A DNA stretch of 6,996 bases from Bacillota bacterium (GTDB lineage: Bacteria; Bacillota; Clostridia; Lachnospirales; Cellulosilyticaceae). Both the position numbers and the translations under genes were made by a program. A model generated the notes under the pieces. That model did no database searches, had not been told where the DNA came from, and worked only from the letters and a program-made list of their open reading frames with translations. The stretch lies in contig JAEZKI010000502.1 of assembly GCA_023415525.1 (NCBI GenBank), positions 1 through 6,996 of the forward strand, given 5' to 3'. The number at the start of each line of letters is the position of its first letter. Positions within the stretch are counted from its first letter, which is position 1. Positions 1 to 5,831 of this stretch are shown piece after piece.

Positions 1-35
1 TTTTATATTTAGGAACACTAAGGAGTGGGCAAAAA

Positions 36-1214
36 ATGAATAAAATTTATTTAGATAATGCAGCAACAACGCCTGTAAAAAAAGAAGTTTTAGATACAAT
101 GCTCCCTTATTTTATAGAGAGTTTTGGAAACCCTTCAAGTGTGTATCAAGTGGCTCAAATGAATAAAAAGGCAGTAGATGAGGCAAGAGAAAAAATAGCC
201 AAAGCTTTAGGAGCAAATGCGAATGAAATCTTCTTTACAAGTGGTGGTTCTGAGGCAGATAACTGGGCACTTAAAGGAATAGCAGAAAGCTATAGAGATA
301 AAGGCAATCACATTATTACCTCTAAGGTTGAGCATCATGCTATTTTGCATACTTGTGAATACTTACAGAAAAAAGGTTATGAAGTGACTTATTTGGATGT
401 AGATGCTAATGGAGTGGTTTCACCTGAAGCTGTTGAAGCAGCTATTAAGGAAAATACTATTCTTATAAGTATTATGTATGCTAACAATGAAATTGGGACC
501 ATTAACCCTATTTCTAAAATAGCAGAAATAGCTAAAAAACACAATATTATTTTCCATACAGATGCTGTACAGGCAGTAGGCCAAGTTCGTATCGATGTGA
601 AAGAACAAAATATTGATTTACTATCTTTATCTGGTCATAAAATCAATGGACCTAAAGGAATAGGTGCCCTTTATATAAGAAGAGGGTTAAAGATTACAAA
701 CCTTATTCATGGTGGTGGGCAAGAAAGAGGCCGTCGAGCTGGAACTGAAAATGTACCTGGTATAGTAGGACTTGGTAAAGCCATGGAGCTTGCCTATAAA
801 AATTTTGATTCTAAAGTGGAGTATTTAACCACTCTTAGGGATCAATTAATCAGTGGCCTTTTAGAAAAAATTCCTTATACCAAACTGAATGGACATCCCA
901 CACAAAGACTGGCGAACAATGTAAATATTGGCGTAGAGTTTGTGGAAGGAGAATCTCTGCTTCTTTTATTAGATATGAATGGGGTAGCAGCTTCTAGTGG
1001 TTCAGCCTGTACATCAGGTTCTTTAGATCCTTCTCATGTTCTTTTAGCATTAGGTATTCCTCATGAAAAAGCCCATGGTTCTATTCGTTTTACTTTAGGT
1101 GAGATGAACACAAAAGAAGATATTGATTTCGTTATTGAAAAAATGATAACCATTGTAGAGAGAATGCGAGCAATGTCTCCCCTTTATGAAGATTTTTTAA
1201 AAAATAATAAATAG
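36..1214 (+). CDS. nifS: Cysteine desulfurase, NifS/IscS family (class I)
   Basis: This is a cytoplasmic PLP enzyme that converts L-cysteine to L-alanine and carries the released sulfur as a persulfide for Fe-S cluster assembly and tRNA thiolation. It has 392 residues, the normal family length. Visible landmarks are the N-terminal YLDNAATTP (5-13), EHH at 99-101 with the PLP-stacking His, D176 and Q179 in HTDAVQA, the PLP lysine K202 in SGHKINGPKG, RRAGTEN at 233-239, and the active-site C325 in SSGSACTSGSLDPSHVL, the longer loop typical of class I enzymes. The start at 36 gives the conserved N-terminus and follows AAGGAG at 20-25. The scaffold gene follows 48 bases after the stop and mnmA comes next, so this enzyme probably supplies sulfur to both. 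The family is certain. The choice between the names nifS and iscS is convention, and nothing here suggests nitrogen fixation. Confidence 0.96.
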   Translation: MNKIYLDNAATTPVKKEVLDTMLPYFIESFGNPSSVYQVAQMNKKAVDEAREKIAKALGANANEIFFTSGGSEADNWALKGIAESYRDKGNHIITSKVEHHAILHTCEYLQKKGYEVTYLDVDANGVVSPEAVEAAIKENTILISIMYANNEIGTINPISKIAEIAKKHNIIFHTDAVQAVGQVRIDVKEQNIDLLSLSGHKINGPKGIGALYIRRGLKITNLIHGGGQERGRRAGTENVPGIVGLGKAMELAYKNFDSKVEYLTTLRDQLISGLLEKIPYTKLNGHPTQRLANNVNIGVEFVEGESLLLLLDMNGVAASSGSACTSGSLDPSHVLLALGIPHEKAHGSIRFTLGEMNTKEDIDFVIEKMITIVERMRAMSPLYEDFLKNNK

Positions 1215-1262
1215 TACACATTAAAAAGCAAATTATAGAAGAAAAATAAATGAGGTGAACGT

Positions 1263-1718
1263 ATGTATAGTGAAAAAGTTATGGATCATTTTATGAATCC
1301 AAGAAATGTAGGTGAAATGGAAGATGCCAGTGGTGTAGGTACTGTTGGCAACGCTAAATGTGGCGATATTATGAAAGTTTATCTTAAGATAGAAGACGGC
1401 ATTATTAAAGATGCTAAATTTAAAACCTTTGGCTGTGGTGCAGCTGTTGCAACCAGTTCTATGGCAACAGAACTGGTAATAGGAAAAACGATAGAAGAAG
1501 CCCTTAAAATAACCAATCGTTCTGTAGCTGAAGCTTTGGATGGTCTTCCACCTGTAAAAATGCACTGTTCTTTATTGGCAGAAGAGTCTCTTCATGCGGC
1601 ACTTTGGGATTATGCAAAGAAAAATAATATAACTATAGAAGGGTTAAAAGAACCCGTAGCGGATGTACACGATCATGACCACGACCATGAAGAAGGGTCT
1701 GGATGCTGCAATGCCTAA
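1263..1718 (+). CDS. nifU: Fe-S cluster scaffold protein, NifU/IscU-like, with His/Cys-rich tail
   Basis: This is a small cytoplasmic scaffold (151 residues) on which [Fe-S] clusters are assembled from sulfur delivered by the adjacent desulfurase. It matches the NifU N-terminal (IscU) domain from residue 1 to about 128. It starts [14 protein letters not shown] and carries the three cluster-ligand cysteines C33 (in NAKCGD, with D35), C58 (in FGCGAA) and C102 (in KMHCSL). The LPPVK motif at 95-99, which in IscU proteins is the HscA chaperone site, is present. The [2Fe-2S] and C-terminal Nfu domains of full-length nitrogen-fixation NifU are absent. After residue 130 there is a low-complexity tail with His at 136, 138, 140 and 142, acidic residues between them, and a terminal Cys pair (148-149), which looks able to bind metal. 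The start is supported by GAGGTG at 1252-1257, five bases upstream. The last 8 bases overlap mnmA. Confidence 0.95.
   Translation: MYSEKVMDHFMNPRNVGEMEDASGVGTVGNAKCGDIMKVYLKIEDGIIKDAKFKTFGCGAAVATSSMATELVIGKTIEEALKITNRSVAEALDGLPPVKMHCSLLAEESLHAALWDYAKKNNITIEGLKEPVADVHDHDHDHEEGSGCCNA
1671..1688 (+). repeat. Three tandem GAYCAY hexamers encoding the Asp-His tail
   Basis: GATCAT, GACCAC and GACCAT lie in tandem and encode Asp-His three times near the C-terminus of the NifU-like protein. The third positions differ, so the protein pattern is better preserved than the DNA repeat. The same bases provide in-frame ATG triplets in the mnmA reading frame, which would mislead a longest-frame start call. 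Confidence 0.7.
1693..1697 (+). promoter_or_regulatory. Weak ribosome binding site deciding the mnmA start
   Basis: AAGGG lies inside the end of the scaffold gene, 13 bases before the ATG at 1711. The spacing is longer than usual. Together with the 8-base overlap with the scaffold stop codon, this suggests that mnmA is translated largely by coupling to the upstream gene. The earlier in-frame ATGs at 1663, 1675 and 1687 lack a recognisable site. Confidence 0.45.
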
Positions 1719-2793
1719 TGAGAAAAAGAAAAAAGTTGTAGTGGGCATGTCTGGCGGGGTAGATAGTTCCGTAGCAGCTTATCTTTTAAAGGAACAAGGT
1801 TATGAGGTCATAGGAATTACGATGCAAATTTGGCAAAAGAATGCCCCAGAAGATAAAGATGGGGGTTGCTGTGGTCTTTCAGCAGTAGATGATGCGAGAC
1901 GTGTCTGTCAAAAGTTAGAAATTCCTCATTATGTAATTAACTTTAGAGACGATTTTAAGAAACATGTTATTGACTATTTTTTAGAAGAGTATCAAAATGC
2001 TCGTACACCCAATCCTTGTATTGCATGTAATCGCTATGTCAAGTGGGAATCTATGCTTCATAAAGCCCTTCAAATAGGAGCAGACTATATTGCAACAGGT
2101 CATTACGCAAGAGTGATTCAGAATGAGGCGACAGGCCGTTATACCTTAAAGCAATCTAAAACCTTGGCAAAAGATCAAACCTATGCCCTTTATAATCTGA
2201 CTCAGTACCAACTGGCTCATACATTGATGCCTTTAGGAGAATATACTAAAGATGAAGTAAGAGCCATTGCAAAAGAAATTGGACTAGCTGTAGCCAGTAA
2301 GCCAGATAGTCAAGAAATCTGTTTTGTACCTGATGATAATTATGCCAAGTTTATTGAAGAAGAAACAGGGAGAAAGTCAGCAGAAGGCAATTTTGTTACC
2401 AAAGATGGGAAGGTTCTTGGAAAACATAAAGGACTCATTCACTATACTATTGGCCAACGTAAGGGTTTAGGGCTTTCAATGGGGAAACCTGTTTTTGTAA
2501 CTAAGTTGAATCCTAAGGATAATACCGTTGTTATTGGCCAAAACGAGGACATTATGACAACGACGGTATATGCTAATCTACTTAATTTTATGCCTTTTGA
2601 AAAATTAGAAGGGGAGCTAAGATGCTCTGCTAAAATTAGATACAGTCATCAAGCAGCACCTTGTACCATTAGAATGCAAGATGAAGAAGTAGTGATTTGT
2701 GAGTTTGATGAAAAGCAACGTGCAGTAACACCAGGACAAGCTATTGTGTTCTATGATGGAGAAGAGGTTCTTGGTGGTGGAACAATGATGTAA
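1711..2793 (+). CDS. mnmA: tRNA-specific 2-thiouridylase MnmA
   Basis: MnmA thiolates the wobble uridine U34 of tRNAs for Lys, Glu and Gln, using ATP to adenylate the base and a persulfide sulfur from a cysteine desulfurase. From the ATG at 1711 it is 360 residues, the usual length. The PP-loop SGGVDSS is at 14-20, the catalytic Cys in PNPCIACN is C103 with C106 forming CxxC, and the second catalytic Cys is C204 in SQEICF. Other landmarks are GHYAR at 130-134, KDQTYAL at 154-160, [10 protein letters not shown] at 245-254 and a C-terminal beta-barrel ending [16 protein letters not shown]. The N-terminus [16 protein letters not shown] fits the family, whereas the upstream in-frame ATG at 1663 would add 16 residues read from the scaffold's His-tail DNA. 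There are nine cysteines, including a CC pair at 53-54. It overlaps the scaffold gene by 8 bases and is the last gene of the operon. Confidence 0.96.
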   Translation: MPNEKKKKVVVGMSGGVDSSVAAYLLKEQGYEVIGITMQIWQKNAPEDKDGGCCGLSAVDDARRVCQKLEIPHYVINFRDDFKKHVIDYFLEEYQNARTPNPCIACNRYVKWESMLHKALQIGADYIATGHYARVIQNEATGRYTLKQSKTLAKDQTYALYNLTQYQLAHTLMPLGEYTKDEVRAIAKEIGLAVASKPDSQEICFVPDDNYAKFIEEETGRKSAEGNFVTKDGKVLGKHKGLIHYTIGQRKGLGLSMGKPVFVTKLNPKDNTVVIGQNEDIMTTTVYANLLNFMPFEKLEGELRCSAKIRYSHQAAPCTIRMQDEEVVICEFDEKQRAVTPGQAIVFYDGEEVLGGGTMM

Positions 2794-2796
2794 ATG

Positions 2797-2882
2797 AAAA
2801 GAGCTATTGAAAACCCTACTAGGCTAGAAGGAGTATCCTTTTTACCTAGTAAGTGTTTTTAATAGCTTTTTTGTGTTTTTTT
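2797..2882 (+). terminator. Stepped intrinsic terminator after mnmA
   Basis: The outer arms AAAAGAGCTATTGAAAAC (2797-2814) and GTTTTTAATAGCTTTTTT (2855-2872) pair at all 18 positions if two G-U pairs are allowed. Within them ACTAGG (2818-2823) pairs with CCTAGT (2845-2850), and AAGGA (2828-2832) pairs with TCCTT (2836-2840) around a GTA loop. The 3' arm runs into T-rich sequence to 2882. It starts three bases after the mnmA stop and separates the sulfur operon from the phosphate transporter. Confidence 0.88.
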
Positions 2883-2916
2883 GCTAGATATTCCCAAAAT
2901 AGGAGAGTGTCTTATT

Positions 2917-2922
2917 TATAAT
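2917..2922 (+). promoter_or_regulatory. Possible -10 box for the phosphate transporter gene
   Basis: TATAAT is a perfect -10 hexamer in the gap after the mnmA terminator and about 84 bases before the next start codon. No convincing -35 box sits at 16-18 bases upstream; the nearest candidate, TTCCCA at 2891-2896, is 20 bases away. A promoter is needed here because a terminator precedes it, but the exact site is uncertain in such AT-rich DNA. Confidence 0.4.
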
Positions 2923-2924
2923 AA

Positions 2925-2949
2925 AAGGTTATAAAAACCTTAAGAAGGT
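2925..2949 (+). promoter_or_regulatory. Three-arm alternating inverted repeat in the transporter leader
   Basis: AAGGTT (2925-2930), AACCTT (2936-2941) and AAGGT (2945-2949) follow each other. The middle arm can pair with the first (6 bp, 5-base loop) or with the third (5 bp, 3-base loop), but not with both at once. The block lies just downstream of a possible -10 box, so it could be an operator or a small RNA switch. The stems are short and chance is a fair explanation. Confidence 0.3.
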
Positions 2950-2994
2950 GGGATATTAACTAATAATCTAGGCTTTAAATGCGGGTGACATATT

Positions 2995-2999
2995 GGAGG
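2995..2999 (+). promoter_or_regulatory. Ribosome binding site deciding the transporter start
   Basis: GGAGG sits six bases before the ATG at 3006. The in-frame ATG at 2979 would place this site inside the coding region and has no site of its own, so 3006 is preferred. Confidence 0.85.
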
Positions 3000-3005
3000 C
3001 AAAGC

Positions 3006-4676
3006 ATGAATCAGATTAATTGGCTAGAAGTTGGACTGGATTTTTTAGGTGGCTTTGGACTTTTCTTATTTGGAATGGATTTTATGGGAGAAGGCTTACA
3101 AAAAGCAGCAGGGAGTAAGATGAAAAACCTTTTGGGTGTTCTTACCTCCAATCGTTTTTTAGGTGTTTTAGTAGGTGCAGGAGTAACAGCTCTTATTCAA
3201 AGCTCCTCAGCAACCACAGTTATGGTGGTAGGTTTTGTTAATGCAGGACTTATGTCCCTTATGCAGGCAGTGGGGGTTATTATGGGGGCCAATATAGGGA
3301 CCACTATTACGGCTTGGATTGTCTCCTTTGGAGAGTGGACTGAGTTTTTAAAACCCTCTGTGCTAGCACCTATCTTTATTGTTATAGGCGTGATTATGAC
3401 GATGTTTGCTAAAAGAAATCGGTTAAGAGATATTGGACAGATTTTATTAGGTTTTGGAGCTCTTTTTTTAGGCTTGGAAATGATGAGTAGTGCAGCCCAA
3501 CCCCTTCGTACTTTAGAAGAAGTAAAAACTTTATTTGTTACCTTAGGTTCTCATCCTTTTTTAGGCATTTTAACGGGGGCGGTAGTTACGGCTATTATTC
3601 AAAGTTCTTCAGCTTCTGTAGGTATTTTACAAGCTTTAGCTCTAGCCAACTTAGTACCTTGGAATTCAGCCATTTATATTATATTAGGCCAAAATATAGG
3701 GACCTGCGTGACAGCTATTTTATCCAGTATAGGAGCCAATAAAAACGCTAAAAGAGCAGCAGTAATTCATTTTCTTTTTAACTTAATTGGTTCGATAATT
3801 TTTGCTATTATAGCTCTTATTGCCTTTCGCTTTTTTGTGCCAACCTTAGGAAATACCATTATAGGTGTGACAGAGATTAGTGTTGTACACACAATTTTTA
3901 ATATATTTAATACACTCCTCCTCTTCCCATTTGCGGGGACATTGGTGTATTTAGCTGAACGCCTAGTAAGCGGAGGAGCAGAAGAACAAGAGGGTAGCAT
4001 ACAACATTTAGATGAACGGATCTTAGAAACCCCTTCCTTTGCTATTGAGAATGTAACAAAAGAAGTTGTACGGATGGGTAAACTAGCAGAAGACAATATG
4101 AAAAAGAGTATGGCAGCCTTATTTGAAAAGGATAATAAAAAGGTACATGAAGTATTTGAAGGTGAGAAGACTATTAATGAATTACAGCATGGTATTAACG
4201 CTTATCTTATAAAGTTAAGTAATACACCCCTTTCAGTAACAGAGCAACTTTTAGTTACAGGTCTTTTTCATGCAGTCAGCGACATTGAAAGAGTAGGAGA
4301 TCATGCGGATAATATTGCTGAGTTAGCACAAAGTGCTATAGAAAGAGACTTAAAATTTTCAGACGTCGCAACTAAAGAATTACAAGATATTTCTAGGCAA
4401 GCTATACAGTGTTTTGAATGGGCCTTAGAGGCCTATGCCACAGGAGATAGGGCCTTAGCACAAAAAGCTTTACCTTTAGAAGAAGAGGTAGATCAATTAG
4501 AAGGCAAACTACGCTCAAGACATATGAAACGTTTAGCAGATAATAGATGTGATGCCTTTTCAGGTATTGTATTCTTGGATACCATTAGTAATATTGAGCG
4601 AATATCCGACCATGCCGCTAACATTGCAGAGCTGCTCTTAGATGAAAATAAATGTATTGCTCTTTTTGAAGAATAA
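3006..4676 (+). CDS. Na+/phosphate cotransporter (NptA/PNaS family) with C-terminal PhoU-like domain
   Basis: This is an inner-membrane transporter predicted to move phosphate using the sodium gradient. From the ATG at 3006 it is 556 residues. The N-terminal half (about 5-318) is strongly hydrophobic with about eight or nine membrane segments. It contains the family's inverted-repeat signature: QSSSA at 65-69 and again at 199-203, each in a GA-VTA-IQSSSA context, each followed by a glycine motif (GANIGTT 94-100; GQNIGTC 228-234). The C-terminal part (about 345-545) is soluble, helical and PhoU-like, with two metal-binding ExxxD motifs in ERVGDHADNIAE (428-439) and ERISDHAANIAE (531-542). This domain is thought to tune transport or report phosphate status; that role is an inference. 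No pst or pho genes are nearby, and terminators on both sides make it a single-gene unit. The substrate is assigned by family only, so another anion is possible. Confidence 0.9.
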   Translation: MNQINWLEVGLDFLGGFGLFLFGMDFMGEGLQKAAGSKMKNLLGVLTSNRFLGVLVGAGVTALIQSSSATTVMVVGFVNAGLMSLMQAVGVIMGANIGTTITAWIVSFGEWTEFLKPSVLAPIFIVIGVIMTMFAKRNRLRDIGQILLGFGALFLGLEMMSSAAQPLRTLEEVKTLFVTLGSHPFLGILTGAVVTAIIQSSSASVGILQALALANLVPWNSAIYIILGQNIGTCVTAILSSIGANKNAKRAAVIHFLFNLIGSIIFAIIALIAFRFFVPTLGNTIIGVTEISVVHTIFNIFNTLLLFPFAGTLVYLAERLVSGGAEEQEGSIQHLDERILETPSFAIENVTKEVVRMGKLAEDNMKKSMAALFEKDNKKVHEVFEGEKTINELQHGINAYLIKLSNTPLSVTEQLLVTGLFHAVSDIERVGDHADNIAELAQSAIERDLKFSDVATKELQDISRQAIQCFEWALEAYATGDRALAQKALPLEEEVDQLEGKLRSRHMKRLADNRCDAFSGIVFLDTISNIERISDHAANIAELLLDENKCIALFEE

Positions 4677-4726
4677 GGATAGACAGTTTTTTTGAGAGAC
4701 TGTGACACTAATCAATAGCTATTCCC

Positions 4727-4770
4727 ATAAAAATAGAAGGACTTTCTTTGGAGGTCCTTCTATTTTTATA
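4727..4770 (+). terminator. Intrinsic terminator after the phosphate transporter gene
   Basis: ATAAAAATAGAAGGAC (4727-4742) and GTCCTTCTATTTTTAT (4754-4769) form a perfect 16-bp stem with an 11-base loop. The lower stem is A-rich on the left and T-rich on the right, so the RNA ends in a U-run. This could also stop transcription from the opposite strand, though no minus-strand gene is seen. Confidence 0.9.
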
Positions 4771-4792
4771 ATTTGAGATAAGGAAGGATAGA

Positions 4793-4826
4793 TAAAAGTA
4801 AAAAATATAAAAAATATGAAAAAAAC
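4793..4826 (+). promoter_or_regulatory. A-rich tract upstream of the moxR promoter (possible UP element)
   Basis: This stretch is almost entirely A with scattered T and G, and it lies immediately upstream of the -35 region of the moxR promoter. Such tracts often bind the RNA polymerase alpha subunit or bend DNA in Firmicutes. The assignment rests on composition and position only. Confidence 0.4.
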
Positions 4827-4846
4827 TATATAATCATGCAAGTAAT

Positions 4847-4855
4847 TGGTATAAT
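4847..4855 (+). promoter_or_regulatory. Extended -10 promoter for the moxR operon
   Basis: TGGTATAAT is a perfect extended -10 element (TGnTATAAT). The hexamer at the expected -35 position, TATATA (4827-4832, 17-base spacer), is poor, as is common with extended -10 promoters. Transcription would start near 4862, giving a leader of about 24 bases with a strong ribosome site. A second TATAAT at 4829-4834 lacks these supports. Confidence 0.75.
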
Positions 4856-4885
4856 AGTTTTGTAATTTAGAAAAGGAGGAATATT

Positions 4886-5818
4886 ATGAATCACCAACAA
4901 CAAATTAACCATTTAGTCCAAAACATTGAGAAAAGTATAGTGGGGAAAAATGAAGTCATTATAAATACATTAATAACCCTTTTAGCAGAAGGGCATCTAC
5001 TGATAGAAGATGTGCCAGGCGTAGGTAAAACCACACTAGCTAATGCATTGGCTAAATCCATTAACTGTTCTTTTACACGTATCCAGTTTACACCGGATAC
5101 GTTACCAAGTGATATAACCGGGCTTTCTATTTACAATATGCAAACAGGAAGTTTTGAGTTTACCCCAGGAGCTATTATGAGCTCTATAGTGTTAGCAGAT
5201 GAAATTAATCGGACCTCTCCTAAGACGCAAGCTAGTCTCTTGGAAGCTATGGAGGAACGACAAGTCACTGTAGATGGTAAGACATATGCTCTTCCCAAAC
5301 CTTTTATTGTATTGGCAACTCAAAACCCTGTTGATTATTTAGGAACCTTTAATTTACCAGAGGCTCAGTTAGACCGCTTTTTAATGAAGGTCTCTATAGG
5401 TTATCCTGGTAAAATAGATGAGATAAAAATGTTGAAAAATTTCCTAGGAAATAAAGGAAAAGTAAGTTTAGAGGCTGTATTAGATGGAGCCACCATCTGC
5501 AAGATGCAGGATGAGGTAAAAGAAGTAGTTGTGAGTGATGAGTTAATTAGTTATATTTATGAGGTTATTCATCAAACAAGGCAACATTCGGCGATTCAAC
5601 TGGGCGCAAGTCCAAGGGGAAGTTTAGCTCTTATAAGGGCCTCTCAAGCAAAGGCTTACGTGAGTGGAAGAGATTATGTCATTCCTGATGACATTATAAA
5701 AATGATAGATCCTGTACTACAGCATAGACTCCTATTAGCACCAGAAGCAACACTTCAGAAGTTGACACCTGAAAAAATCTTAGGGCAAATTGTAGGAAAA
5801 ATAAAAATACCTGTTTAG
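4886..5818 (+). CDS. MoxR-family AAA+ ATPase
   Basis: This is a cytoplasmic AAA+ ATPase of the MoxR class, whose members act as chaperone-like factors for partner proteins with VWA or DUF58 domains. The 310-residue length is normal. The AAA core holds Walker A in DVPGVGKTT (42-50), FTPDTLPSDITG (68-79), Walker B in IVLADEINR (101-109), the ASLLEAMEERQVTVDG helix and loop (116-131), sensor 1 in ATQNP (144-148), the arginine-finger region LPEAQLDRF (157-165, R164) and sensor 2 in GASPRG (240-245, R244). A C-terminal helical lid follows. AAGGAGG at 4873-4879, six bases before the ATG, fixes the start. The DUF58 gene follows after 13 bases, so the two form an operon. The client process is unknown; in related clusters an envelope role is suspected. 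The symbol moxR is a family label, so none is given. Confidence 0.94.
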   Translation: MNHQQQINHLVQNIEKSIVGKNEVIINTLITLLAEGHLLIEDVPGVGKTTLANALAKSINCSFTRIQFTPDTLPSDITGLSIYNMQTGSFEFTPGAIMSSIVLADEINRTSPKTQASLLEAMEERQVTVDGKTYALPKPFIVLATQNPVDYLGTFNLPEAQLDRFLMKVSIGYPGKIDEIKMLKNFLGNKGKVSLEAVLDGATICKMQDEVKEVVVSDELISYIYEVIHQTRQHSAIQLGASPRGSLALIRASQAKAYVSGRDYVIPDDIIKMIDPVLQHRLLLAPEATLQKLTPEKILGQIVGKIKIPV

Positions 5819-5826
5819 AGGGGGAA
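5819..5826 (+). promoter_or_regulatory. Ribosome binding site for the GTG-started DUF58 gene
   Basis: AGGGGGAA begins directly after the moxR-type stop codon and ends five bases before GTG at 5832. It is the only good site near the beginning of the open frame and supports the non-ATG start. Confidence 0.8.
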
Positions 5827-5831
5827 GATCT

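Noticed and set aside
1..35. Possible end of an upstream regulator gene (Rrf2 type)
   Set aside because: Only 35 bases are visible. Several frames are open or closed by chance, so no upstream gene can be supported from the sequence.
420..608. 62-codon minus-strand open frame inside nifS
   Set aside because: It lies wholly inside a strongly conserved gene, has no recognisable domain or ribosome site, and its composition (Phe, Tyr, Asn) is that of an antisense shadow.
1233..1565. 110-codon minus-strand open frame opposite the scaffold gene
   Set aside because: It is antisense to the conserved scaffold gene, and its Phe/Tyr/His-rich sequence resembles no known protein.
3767..4096. 109-codon minus-strand open frame inside the transporter gene
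   Set aside because: It is antisense to the membrane-to-PhoU junction of the transporter, with no domain, promoter or ribosome site.
4683..4703. Weak stem ACAGT/ACTGT just after the transporter stop codon
   Set aside because: It is only 5 bp with an 11-base loop, and the strong terminator at 4727-4769 already explains transcription ending here.
4493..4708. 71-codon minus-strand open frame at the transporter 3' end
   Set aside because: It begins in the intergenic gap but mostly mirrors the PhoU-like domain. No ribosome site or family resemblance was seen.
4714..4723. Perfect palindrome AATAGCTATT between the transporter gene and its terminator
   Set aside because: A 10-base palindrome in AT-rich DNA after a stop codon and before a terminator is easily due to chance, and it has no promoter to act on.
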